This document shows positions 1-9,300 of a stretch of DNA of 64,000 nt, in pieces. Made by a program: the position numbers and the translations under genes. A model generated the notes under the pieces. That model was not told the origin of the DNA. It saw nothing but the letters and a program-made list of their open reading frames with translations, and did not search any database. Position 1 is the stretch's first letter. Each line of letters starts with the position of its first letter. This DNA is from Pseudopyrenochaeta lycopersici (Eukaryota > Ascomycota > Dothideomycetes > Pleosporales > Pseudopyrenochaetaceae): positions 186,001 through 250,000 of the forward strand of contig NHZP01000016.1 of the NCBI GenBank assembly GCA_003313425.1, given 5' to 3'.

Positions 1-189
1 GGAGACGATGCCTCGTGCCGAGCGCATGCTAAGCACGCGAAGCCGCAGAAGGGCCGTAGAACTGTGGAGCAAGGGATTGCTTGTCACCGCGCAGGTGGGT
101 TCCCAGAAACGGTCTTCCGAGTCGTGCAGCGTAGAAGGAAGATCGAACTTAAGAGATCTGTGGCGCCGTTTGACGGGCTTCGAGAACAT
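1..189 (-). CDS. Possible 5' end of a gene running off the left edge
   Basis: On the minus strand an ATG at 189 opens a frame that stays open to the first base of the window, giving 63 residues. It starts MFSKPVKRRHRSLKFDLPS, continues with an acidic/aromatic stretch (HDSEDRFWEP), then turns Leu/Arg-rich. I do not recognise the family. Support is limited to the open frame, a mixed but protein-like composition and codons often ending in C or G. It could equally be chance, because GC-rich intergenic DNA here carries other unsupported frames. The sequence to the left would decide it. Confidence 0.3.
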   Translation of the reverse strand, partial: MFSKPVKRRHRSLKFDLPSTLHDSEDRFWEPTCAVTSNPLLHSSTALLRLRVLSMRSARGIVS

Positions 190-618
190 CTTTCCACCGA
201 TGTGGTGATCAACAGGTACCAACAGCGTGAGATCTGAAATGCCGACCACCAGGGAAATTTTGTGGGGCCCAATCCTGTTAGCTTAGCATGTGTCACTTTC
301 GCCTTGGTCAACGCTTGATCGAACCACTTGTGAGCTCACATGGCCGTCCTTTCACTAGGATGAGCTTCCGGGCTTCCAGAAAGCGATATGCCGAAGACGG
401 GATCCTGCCGCTGTTGATGGCCTTGAAGCCATTGTATGCACTTTTAATAGCGGGAGGGATTAGGAGGGAGGGTTAGACATGTTAGCATCGGTGAAGATTT
501 GGTCCCAACATATACCACTAGTCGCTCACGGCAGTTCAAGCAGTTCGTCGAGAATTGAGGTTTTTATATAAACTTTATATCGCTGTACTTCCAAGGATCT
601 ATAGTCCCACGCCCATGC
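190..618. other. Intergenic stretch, nothing recognised
   Basis: No convincing gene. The short open frames here have no family resemblance. The right part may hold the 3' untranslated region of the minus-strand gene ending at 619. Confidence 0.5.
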
Positions 619-1455
619 TTAAGGCAGTTCGGCACCAACATTCGGTCTATTCCAGACCGCCTTTTCCTCTTCCATCATCTTGTCAATTTCAGCGCCCACC
701 TTTCGTTTCGTGCTATAGAAACGAGGGGGAGCGTAACTAACAGGGCGCAGCACACCATTTAGATTCGGCCTCTTGGCCTGAGGTCTCTCGTTGTTCTCCA
801 GATACAAAGCAAGCGCTTCAAGTTTCGGGGTGGCCATCTGCACTATTGCAAAATTATCATGGACTTCTTGTAGCCTAAGACTTGTCCCTTCTGACAACAT
901 ACACGGGTTCTGGACTTTTGTATGATTAGCAAGTCGCCGAGCTACTGCATTCTCATGAATGATCTTGAGGTTTCGCAACGACAGCTTGCCGACACGCCGT
1001 AACCCGCGAGTGGAGATGTCTAGACAAGCAATCAGTGGCTCGACCAGGCCGACCCCTGCGAACAGACCGTTTTGTTGTTCAAGGTCTAGATTCGTATTTA
1101 GCAGGCTGTCCGTTTCGTCGGTCGCGGTCTCACGTTGTGCGTAAACCGGCTGCCGGAAAGAGTCAGAAGAGGCAAACTGAAAGTCGCCAAATTCTTTATC
1201 AATGTCTGGCTCTGTTGAATAAGCAGATGAAACATCTGATATTTCTGAAGGCTTCAAAATGTTAGATTCGACAGGAGGAGTCGTTGAAACATTGGTGGTG
1301 GTCTGCAGCATCGTTGAATGTTCGGCATAACAATGCCCTTCCCTCATTCCACTTGTCCACGCAGTCTGAGCCAATTGTGCTTCAGCGAATGCCTTAACGG
1401 GTTGCTCAGAGAATAAGCTCATTGTGAACGATTGAATTAACACAGGAAATGGCAT
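619..1455 (-). CDS. Hypothetical protein with an FGDF-type adaptor-binding motif
   Basis: An intronless 278-residue frame starts at an ATG at 1455; a second ATG at 1422 (MSLFSEQPV) could be used instead. I do not recognise the protein. The N-terminal half is Ser/Thr/Glu-rich and looks disordered. Near residues 87-92 it contains EFGDFQF, resembling the short acidic-aromatic motifs that bind the ear domains of clathrin adaptors (GGA and AP-1 gamma). The C-terminal half, about residues 150-270, looks more folded: it begins RGLRRVGKLSLRNLKIIHEN and ends in a charged segment with KMMEEEKAVW. No signal peptide or membrane segment is visible. A role in vesicle traffic is only a guess from the motif. 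Confidence 0.6.
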   Translation of the reverse strand: MPFPVLIQSFTMSLFSEQPVKAFAEAQLAQTAWTSGMREGHCYAEHSTMLQTTTNVSTTPPVESNILKPSEISDVSSAYSTEPDIDKEFGDFQFASSDSFRQPVYAQRETATDETDSLLNTNLDLEQQNGLFAGVGLVEPLIACLDISTRGLRRVGKLSLRNLKIIHENAVARRLANHTKVQNPCMLSEGTSLRLQEVHDNFAIVQMATPKLEALALYLENNERPQAKRPNLNGVLRPVSYAPPRFYSTKRKVGAEIDKMMEEEKAVWNRPNVGAELP

Positions 1456-1786
1456 TAAAACACCTGGTAGGTAGAATTGACAAAGAAAGGATGGGGTGAG
1501 GATCGACTATAAAGCCAATGTAGAAATCATTGTTAAAGAAAATGCAAACGCAAGGGTGTCATTGTATTTATCATGTTCCACAACGCGCTCCAGCGATATA
1601 TGCACACACAAGCACAATGTAAAACAGTCTTTAAAGCTGTCGCAGACATTGCAGCGCATGTGGCTGGTACGATTGTGGCGATCTGCCAGTGGCGCAAGTC
1701 TGTAAACTTTTGAACTTTCATTCTTCTAGACTTCCAATTCCTCCCTAATGATGAACGCCAATGCCGAGAGGGTGAAGGAACGGGTA
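1456..1786. other. Intergenic stretch between two minus-strand genes
   Basis: Upstream region of the hypothetical gene at 619-1455 and 3' flank of MAK16. No other gene or clear element seen. Confidence 0.5.
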
Positions 1787-2876
1787 TCACACACGCATTG
1801 CCTCTCTCGCCGGAGGCTCCCTCTCGATTTCGTACTCGATCTCGCGCTTCGGGCCCTTGGAGTCCTTGGATGGCTTCTTCTTTGGCTTTGGTGGCGGCCC
1901 AGCCGGTCGCTTCCGTTTAAGATTTGCCAGTGTCCTTTTCAGGGCTTCAGTGTCCTCATCTGCAGACTCATCCTCATCTTCTTCGCTACCACTGGCACTT
2001 TCGCTATCATCTTCGTCGGCTGAATCTTCGTCTGGACTCTGTCCTCCAACCCAATCTTCGAAATCCTCCATCTCATCATCCGTTTCGCCTTCAATATCGC
2101 TTACGTATTCCACCTCGCCAACACCGTTCTCCATTTCGTGCTCGTACTCGGCTTCCTCCTCATCCTCGTCTTCGATTCCATCGTCCAAGTCTTGGTCTCG
2201 TGCAGCCTGGCCCTCCTTCTCCAAGCCTCGCATAACCTTCTTCCATACGTTCGGCTCGACGTTAAGTGGACGGTCTCCATACGCGCCGGAACGAAGACGC
2301 TCAATTAGCACTCGCTCAATGGCTCGTTCCACCTTGGCGGCAGCGAGTGCCTTTCTCTCTCGCCCTTCCTCTCTCCGTCGCACCTTGGGGGCCAATCGCG
2401 GCACCAGCCTCTCACCCAAGCGCTCTTCTTCCTTTGCTAGCTTGCGGATGCGAATATTGACTTGGGTCAGCCTGGTCAGACGCTGCTTGTTCTTGTGTAC
2501 GAGAAACTTGGGGAAGTATGCTAGATGTTGGTCGACAAGCTCGAGCGCTTTGGTGTAGTTGGCCGGCAGCTTTATGCGCTCCCACCATTTCGACGGCAAG
2601 TGCGCTCGTTCGATGGCCTTGATATAGAGATAGAGGGTGCCGGTGGCGGGATCAGAGCGAATCGTTGCGTAGCGTGAATTGGCGAGCGGACATGACTGCT
2701 TGCTGCAGAATCCGGATACGTTGTGCTCGTTGCGACAAAAAGTCTGGTCTTTGGTCGTCTTCAACTTGAAGCTGCAGAAATCGGTTCCAATGATGGACCA
2801 CACAAGGTCGTCTAAGGGTAATTAGCATCGCAATCCATGTGAGACACCGGCCGTACTTGGACATACCTGAGGCCAT
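1787..2876 (-). CDS. MAK16: MAK16, 60S ribosome biogenesis factor
   Basis: Exons are 2876-2867 and 2811-1787, joined across a 55-nt intron (GTATGT...CCTTAG). The first coding exon is only 10 nt (ATGGCCTCAG), and splicing gives the family N-terminus MASDDLVWSIIG. The protein has 345 residues. The Mak16 domain contains the Cys-rich segment FCRNEHNV...GFCSKQSCPLANSRYAT, then WERIKLPANYTKALE and FLVHKNKQRLTRLTQV, all hallmarks of the family. The C-terminal third is strongly acidic (runs of Glu/Asp/Ser) and ends in a Lys-rich stretch suited to nucleolar targeting. MAK16 is an essential nucleolar protein of pre-60S particles. It is divergent from MSS1 across 189 bp. Confidence 0.96.
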
Positions 2877-3065
2877 GCTGAGTCGCTGGTTATGTGCGTT
2901 GTTGTTCGTCCGAGTGCTGGCGGCAGGCGATTATTTTCTTCGAAACTTTTTGGAAGGCGCCAAGAGTTCGGCGGTGGGTGGGTCCTTCCGCAGGGACCAC
3001 TTGCGGAGAAGGAGCGAACCGTCCAACGCCATTACCAACACCATGTGGTACTTTGCGCTCTCGGA
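2877..3065. promoter_or_regulatory. Shared divergent promoter of MAK16 and MSS1
   Basis: Only 189 bp separate the start codons of MAK16 (minus) and MSS1 (plus), so both must be driven from this interval or from overlapping 5' sequences. No TATA box is evident. Co-regulation is an inference from spacing only. Confidence 0.6.
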
Positions 3066-4873
3066 ATGAGAGCTTTCATTTCGTCTTTCAGTCGCAGCCA
3101 TCGATTGATATCTAGCGCACGGGTCTGTTTAGTCGTGCCTGCCTCCGAGTCGTTCGGTAGCACGCTGCGACATCATGGTTTCCACTACCATACAAGGAAG
3201 GCCTTGAGCCTGTTCCAACACCGATCGTACCATTCGAGCTTCATCAGCCAAGATGAACCGACTATTTATGCCCTCTCTACTGCCTCTGGAAAGGCTGCTA
3301 TAGCTGTGATTCGTGTGTCAGGTTCAGCATGTAGACAGGTACTGCGGCTCTAAAATGTGGGCTTGACTCCATACTGAATGTGCAAAAGATATACGAAAGG
3401 CTATGTCCTTCAACAGCCTTCCCCAAGCCTCGTCATGCAGCTCTTCGCAAGCTATATAGCCCTCATCTGCCACCCACGCCTGCAACATTGCTCGATTCCG
3501 GCGCACTCGTATTGCATTTCCCTGCGCCAAATACGGTGACTGGCGAAGACGTGCTCGAGCTGCATGTTCATGGAGGGCCAGCTATTGTGCGCGCAGTGTT
3601 AGCAGCCATACCAGAATGCGCAAAGGCATCCGAAGATGGCCCTGCTACGATTGTTCCTCGCATTCGGTATGCTGAGCCTGGCGAATTCACACGGCGCGCT
3701 TTCGCCCACAATCGCATGGACCTACCCCAGATAGAGTCGCTGGGAGAGACATTATCTGCATCCACGGAACAGCAACGCAAACTGTCTGTCCGTGGTACGA
3801 CATCCTCTTTGGCCGCACGGTACGACTACTGGCGCATGCAATTACTACAGGCGAGAGGCGAGCTGGAGGCCTTGATCGATTTCTCCGAAGATCAGCATTT
3901 CGACGAATCGCCCTCTGTTCTGTGCGCATCTGTCGCAGATCAGATTCGCACGTTACGCGTCCAGATGGAAGCGCATGTTGCGAACGCCGTTCGCGGAGAA
4001 TTGTTGCGCAATGGCATAAGCGTCGCTTTACTTGGAGCGCCCAATGCTGGCAAGAGCAGTTTGCTCAACTGCCTCGTCGGAAGAGAGGCAGCTATTGTCT
4101 CACAAGAAGCTGGCACAACCAGAGATGTTGTTGAGGTTGGTCTTGATCTCGATGGCTGGCTTGTCAAGATCGGAGACATGGCTGGTCTGCGCAGGACTGG
4201 GCCTGTAGGCGCGGATATTATAGGTGCAATTGAGCAGGAAGGCATCAAGCGCGCTAAGCAACGTGCACTCGAGTCAGATGTTTTAATCGTTGTCCAAGAC
4301 GCCACAGCCGAGATGGATCCCGAAGTCGTTGAAACGACAAAGCAATGTGTGGATCTCGGCATACATGTCCTCATTGCTGTCAACAAAATTGACCGGCTCT
4401 CTGCGATCGATAGCGCACGAGACGCATGGAAAGCGAAAATACAATCTGCCCTAAGCATTTCATCGGACCTTATTGCCTTCATTTCTTGTAAAGAAGCCGC
4501 AACTCCTAGCGCCGGCAACCTCCAACCATTCCTCGATACCCTGCTAAATGTCTTCAAGGATATGACTGTCGCGCTAGTCCCAGACTCGGATCCTGACCCA
4601 TCAGTCTGGCAAGAGTCTCTAGGGGCAACCGAGCGTCAACGCGGACTTCTCTCTGAATGTCTCAACCATCTCGAGACCTTTTCGATGGCCGTCACTCCGC
4701 ACTCGACAGATGACTCGGTTCTCGCGCCTGATGTAGTAGGCGATGCGGAGGAGGTCGATATTGTGGTCGCTGCAGAATCTCTTCGCTCCGCCGCCGAAGC
4801 ACTAGCCCGGATAACTGGCCGCGGCGAAAGCGGTGATGTGGAAGAAGTGCTAGGGGTTGTCTTTGAAAAGTAA
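3066..4873 (+). CDS. MSS1: MSS1/MnmE-type mitochondrial tRNA-modifying GTPase
   Basis: Exons are 3066-3338 and 3389-4873 (50-nt intron GTACTG...AAAAG, phase 0), giving 585 residues. The N-terminus (MRAFISSFSRSHRLISSAR...) is basic and Ser-rich like a mitochondrial presequence. The TrmE N-domain follows (TIYALSTASGKAAIAVIRVS; GEDVLELHVHGG; AEPGEFTRRAFAHNRMDL). The G domain has GAPNAGKSS near residue 307, AGTTRDV, GDMAGLRRT (Met where DTAG is usual) and NKID near 423. With MTO1, the yeast orthologue makes cmnm5U at the wobble position of mitochondrial tRNAs. The frame stops after ITGRGESGDVEEVLGVVFEK, without the FCIGK tail whose Cys is conserved in MnmE. A GTAAGC donor at 4870 overlaps this stop, so a short last exon may be missing. 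Confidence 0.93.
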
Positions 4874-5833
4874 GCCATACATTTCATTTGCCCACGCTTT
4901 CTTTCCTCCAAGAGTTTCTTGTGCATATTTCCAGGCCTTTTCGCTATGACCCCGGGCGTTACACGCAGTCCTATTTTGGCCCCATCTCACCTGGTTTCCA
5001 CTTACGGCTACTCGCACAGCCAGAATCATACAGGGGTAGCCACAACCGTAATAGCGTATGACGTCTAAGTGTACGCAGCATATTCAGGCAGTTATGTCGT
5101 TGCCTTGACGCTGGCCGGCTGACGTTGTTCCACGTTTTTGGTGTCTCAGATTGCGGACCTTGGCTGACGATGTGGTCTTTGTAGATTCTGCGTCGGCAAG
5201 TAAGAAGTTAACGAGCCTGACTACCTGAGGCAACGAACGCATAGAAACGATCGCATGAAGACAGCAAATCAAGACCCGGTACTGGTGGAGGCGATGGCAT
5301 AATGTATGGATCGTTGGGCGTGTAGAGAAGTGTTGCCAGGGCAAGGCAAAGAGGGCATTGGGCGGACCGTTGCCAGACTTGTCGGTGGATCACCTGGCTC
5401 ACAAAGTTCCCACAAGACCAACAAAGACGGATAATGTGAGGATAGAGAAAATGCTCGATTGAAAGGAGAGGAAAGAAATCAAATGTCAGGGGTCAACGCC
5501 ACGTAACGCCAAAAGAATCCATCTCTAGATCCCGTAACCCGTAACCCGTCCGTGCCCACTGGCTCAATGAAGAGCATGTCCCATCCTGTCTAACGCCGAT
5601 ACCCATGTTTTAATGCCATGTCATGTCGTGTCCCGAAGCCCGTAAATCCATGACCGATATTTATTCCAGATGTTCATATCCAGGTCCCAGAACTCCATCG
5701 CTTGCTAATGCTGAGCAGTAAATAAACTGAGGGAAACCAAGGGAAGAAGAAAAAGAAAAACCAAATGAGCAGGCAGACGATGATGTAGTAATACAAATGC
5801 AGGTGCCGAGAGAGAAGGAGAAAGTACATGGGC
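4874..5833. other. Intergenic stretch after MSS1
   Basis: The first 200 bases may hold a last MSS1 exon: AG acceptors lie at 4911-4914 and 4933-4934. The rest shows no gene I can support. The right end is probably 3' untranslated sequence of the minus-strand micro-ORF transcription unit (T-rich on that strand at about 5740-5765). Confidence 0.45.
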
Positions 5834-5995
5834 CTAGGCCGAAGGTGGTATTGAGTCGTTGATTTGTGGGTTGCTAAGCAGGTGGCTGAAGAGATGGACA
5901 TGTCGACGTGTCCATAGTGCTCGCCATCGCTCAAGACGTTGTTTGCGGAGTGTTTTCGATGCTGGCCTCGGCCGGCGGCGACTTGGATTGGTCAT
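5834..5995 (-). CDS. Candidate small basic ORF downstream of the micro-ORFs
   Basis: The first ATG after the second MGRGGYN frame on the minus strand opens a 53-residue frame (MTNPSRRRPRPASK...SIPPSA). It is very rich in Arg and has no recognised domain. Its only support is position: if the upstream heptapeptide frames are regulatory uORFs, this would be the main frame of the same transcript. It may just as well be 3' untranslated sequence. A second overlapping frame (about 5674-5901) encodes a hydrophobic T-rich-derived peptide and is equally unsupported. Confidence 0.2.
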   Translation of the reverse strand: MTNPSRRRPRPASKTLRKQRLERWRALWTRRHVHLFSHLLSNPQINDSIPPSA

Positions 5996-6058
5996 CTTGG
6001 ACCAATGGGGTAGGTGTATTGGTAAGAAAGGACGGTTTGCGGGAGCACCCGTCAAGGC

Positions 6059-6082
6059 TTAGTTGTAGCCTCCTCGACCCAT
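6059..6082 (-). CDS. Micro-ORF B encoding the heptapeptide MGRGGYN
   Basis: The frame runs from an ATG at 6082 to a TAA at 6059: seven codons plus stop, reading ATG GGT CGA GGA GGC TAC AAC. It sits in a good fungal start context (TTCACAATGGG). It encodes exactly the same peptide as the frame at 6221-6198, but four codons differ synonymously (Gly2, Arg3, Gly4, Gly5), and the flanking DNA is not alike. No ATG and no GT dinucleotide lies in the 115 nt between the two frames, so a scanning ribosome meets them in series and no intron can begin there. I do not recognise the peptide. It could be a functional micropeptide or a nascent-peptide regulatory uORF. Confidence 0.5.
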   Translation of the reverse strand: MGRGGYN

Positions 6083-6197
6083 TGTGAAGATGGTATTGTT
6101 AGATGATATGGGTGTTGTAGTGATTGCCTCTTGGCTAGGTTGTAGCTGGGTTGAGATGGTTTTGGGAGGGGTGTTCAATTGTCGTTTGGTTCGCGCT

Positions 6198-6221
6198 TTA
6201 GTTGTATCCGCCACGGCCCAT
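6198..6221 (-). CDS. Micro-ORF A encoding the heptapeptide MGRGGYN
   Basis: The frame runs from an ATG at 6221 to a TAA at 6198, reading ATG GGC CGT GGC GGA TAC AAC. The ATG (context CAACAATGGG) is the first ATG downstream of a TATA-like element on this strand. The leader of about 140-165 nt has no earlier ATG and is pyrimidine- and CA-rich, as in well-expressed fungal genes. The same peptide recurs 115 nt downstream in micro-ORF B with different synonymous codons, which suggests selection on the peptide rather than a recent DNA duplication. It is too short for normal gene callers. Function is unknown. Confidence 0.5.
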   Translation of the reverse strand: MGRGGYN

Positions 6222-6394
6222 TGTTGATGCTGGTGTGGGTATTTGGTAGAGAGATTTGAGAAAAGCGCAGTAGGCTTATGAGGGAAGTTGAGACGGTAGA
6301 TGGTTTGAAAGCCGAAGTGGATAGAAGAGTGAAGAACGATGGATGACGGAAGATTGAAAATGGATTGACTCAAAGGAAACGCGCCGACTTATAT
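6222..6394 (-). promoter_or_regulatory. TATA-like element and ATG-free leader of the micro-ORF unit
   Basis: On the minus strand an ATATAAG element lies at 6394-6388. A C/T- and CA-rich leader follows to 6222 (for example TTCTCAAATCTCTCTACC) that contains no ATG. This looks like a core promoter plus 5' untranslated region of a regularly transcribed gene. The transcription start is inferred to lie near 6360. Confidence 0.45.
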
Positions 6395-9300
6395 GAAACG
6401 AGCGGAGTGTATAAGCAAATGAGAAGAAAGCAGACTAGAGGAAGGCGTACGACTTGGTGTGGGTGTTGTGACTGATTCCTGCCTCTGCCTGCACACCAGG
6501 CATCTTTATACGTGCACGTTCACCTCTCATACACTAGTCCTAGCACCACCAACCAGAGCACCGGAATCGGTGGCGCATCCTGGTTAAGGCCTCTAGTCAT
6601 CCATCCCGCTACTCGCCGGCCGCTGCGCCGTTGCAGACAGGAATAAGTTTCAGGGTCTGTGTGTGAGCGCTGAGGGAGGTGTGGCAGTGAGCGCGGATAT
6701 CCAAGCTCGGACCCAGGAGCCGCAGGTGCACGGACGGGCTGCGCGGCTGATGGACCCTTGGAGACGGTGCCCCGTTTCGGGAGTGCTGATTCGAAAGCAT
6801 GCAGATTCGAGGCCTGGGATTGAACGGACATGTTACTGGTATGGTTAGGAGAATGTAGAAGTGCGCATCTGAGCAAAGCTCGTCTTTTGAGGAATGCCCG
6901 TGGGTGATGAGGAATCTGCCTTGGGGTCCGAGTAGGGAGTGGAGTCGTCTGCCTGCCGGCCAGAGAGGGATTCAATATTCCCTCTGTCTCCTGCACTTCT
7001 CCCACGTAGTGACAACTGCCCGTCGGCCAGAATGTGTGGGGAGCCTCCGGGCGGGCGAACTGTCATCTAGGCGCGTCGGCCGGCTATTGGCCAGCTTAGA
7101 AAATGCAGAACACAGTCATCGCAACAAGCATCGAATCGCGGGTTTGCGCAGCCTCCCAGGGTCCGTTACACTGGAATTGTATTCTCATTGAGGCCACTCA
7201 CTATTTGCGTTCTGCCGCTCCCGATGAGGCGACGGAAGTGCCGTTGATCGACCAACTGCTCCTCGCCCTCTTGGGGACTTGGGGCCTCGAGTCAATTATC
7301 GCACGTCGCACATTCGCTCCAAACTGCGCGCCATGACGATATTTGTGCTCTATTCGCTTCACGGGGCAGCATTCCGTGAACCAGGGCAATGCTGTGCCTG
7401 TGCAGCGCCCGAGGCCATGTGCGAACTGCTCCGGCGCGACGTTACAACGCCTTGTACTAGATCGGAGGCCGCTTAGAGCCTGCACACATTTTGCAGCGGC
7501 GACTCCAGCTACCAAATTCGCTTTTGAAGCAGTTTCAAGATTACTGGGGACACAGCGCCCGACGGAGCGTTGATCCACGCGCCCACAGGACGCTCCTCCA
7601 ATGCCCGCGCATCGGTACCTGAGTACCGGGCATGGCTGTCTGCCTCGTCGTACTTGGAGAGGCATAGCTGGCGAGTCGTGCTGCATGCCCTTTGATAGTT
7701 TATGAGTCTTCCGCAGTTTTCAGCGCACAACGTTCTTCTCAGCTGTGCTGCGCTCATGGGCCCGCTTCACGGACCCGTTCGTCGCGCCAGTGCGCAGTCA
7801 CGATTCCCAATCCAGATTGGCTGCCGCTGCCAGGCTTGAGCTCGGAGCCGGAGGCGTCCCCAAAACGCTATCTCGGAATGCAGGTACTGCCTGTGCGCGC
7901 TGTTCTGTGTCTGTTGAGCATCATTGCGCCGGCCAAGGGTTGCAATTTTGATGTTCACCGGCAGCAAATGTGCCGTGCGAAACCAAGCTTGGAGGCCGTC
8001 CGTATGTAAACGACTGCGTATAGGGAACGAGAATAGGTTCGCGTTCACCACCACCTCACGCACGGACTTGCAGTCATCTGCCCTATCAATCTTCGGACAG
8101 CGACTATACGACAAAGCTTCAATGACGCCTTTTTTTTGCATGGCCACATCTTAACTTGCCAATCACGATACCTATCCGCATCTCACATGTAGACTAGGTA
8201 TGTGAGACTTATCCAATGCGTTCCGCACGTACACTCACGTTGTTCTGGCTTCCCGAAAAACTACCTGGCATGATCGGTATCGGGCTTGAGCCTTGTTCGC
8301 ATGACAGAAGCGGAAGGATGGCCACGAGTCTCCGCTGTATGACTATGCATCATGGAGACCCGACCACTTGGGATAGATCTTTGATGGGAACACAACATGA
8401 AAAAGACCCCTGAGACTAAGTATGGAGTCCGATTACGAGTACTTCAAAATCGCCGATACACATGACAAATCGGATCGCAAGGGAAAAGAGTTCCTCGTTA
8501 GGTAGACGACTCTCGTTCATACAGAGTGCTTTTCGCGGGCGATTGATGAATAGGGCGTTGGTACAGTACTCTAACCCGGAGTATATGCAACATCAAAGGG
8601 CTCCTACCACCTGTCCTCCCACAACATCTCGGTGAGCACTTTCGGCCGCGGCGCCGACTCATCTCTCCTTAGCCCTACATAGATTTTGCATTACCGAACC
8701 TCGAAGCGCTTGTTGTGCATACTCCACGACGAGGCTGTCTGCAGGAACCCATCACCATCTCTCATCAGCTGCGCCCCCAAAAATAGACCCCACCCCGATC
8801 CGATCCATAACAGACGCGACAAGCGCGTCACCAGCAGGGATGGGGACGGTAGGGCTGACGCCATGAGAACGTTGCGGCGCAGTCATGTCAGCCATTTCCT
8901 AAAAGCAGTTAGCCGAGTGCAATCGCTAGCTGAGTGAAGTGATTGGACGCCAGCTGGTGGCACAAGATTATTTTTGTGCAAATGTCAGCTGTCGACTACC
9001 CGAACGGGCTTTATTAGCCTACATTTGTCAAGGGTCGGCCTCGATTTGGGCTATTTTGAGGCTGTGAGTGCGGATTAAATGCTCAATTGGGATGGGTGGC
9101 AGTATGATCACGTGTCGCTCTGAAATCAGTCAATCGAGACGTCTCCCTCCTTCTTCTGAGAACCATAGAGATGTTGCATGAAACGTGTTTCTACCTCTCA
9201 GAATCTTTGAGATTCAAGGACTGCCACCACTCGCAATCTTCATTTTGACATCGCCTTGCTTCCGTTTTGCAACGTGCCAATACGACATTGCGCGAAATGA

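Noticed and set aside
1857..2558. Long Ser-rich plus-strand frame opposite MAK16
   Set aside because: It is the antisense of the acidic and charged MAK16 coding sequence, and its Ser/Phe richness mirrors Glu/Asp/Lys codons.
3940..4557. 205-codon minus-strand frame
   Set aside because: Shadow of the MSS1 GTPase coding sequence, with no domain of its own.
6520..7005. 161-codon minus-strand frame, with internal start MSVQSQASNLHAF
   Set aside because: No family resemblance, low-complexity Pro/Ser/Arg composition, and its end overlaps the region upstream of the micro-ORF unit.
7201..7686. 161-codon minus-strand frame
   Set aside because: Composition rich in Arg, Cys and Ala with no domain, and overlapping frames of similar length on the other strand.
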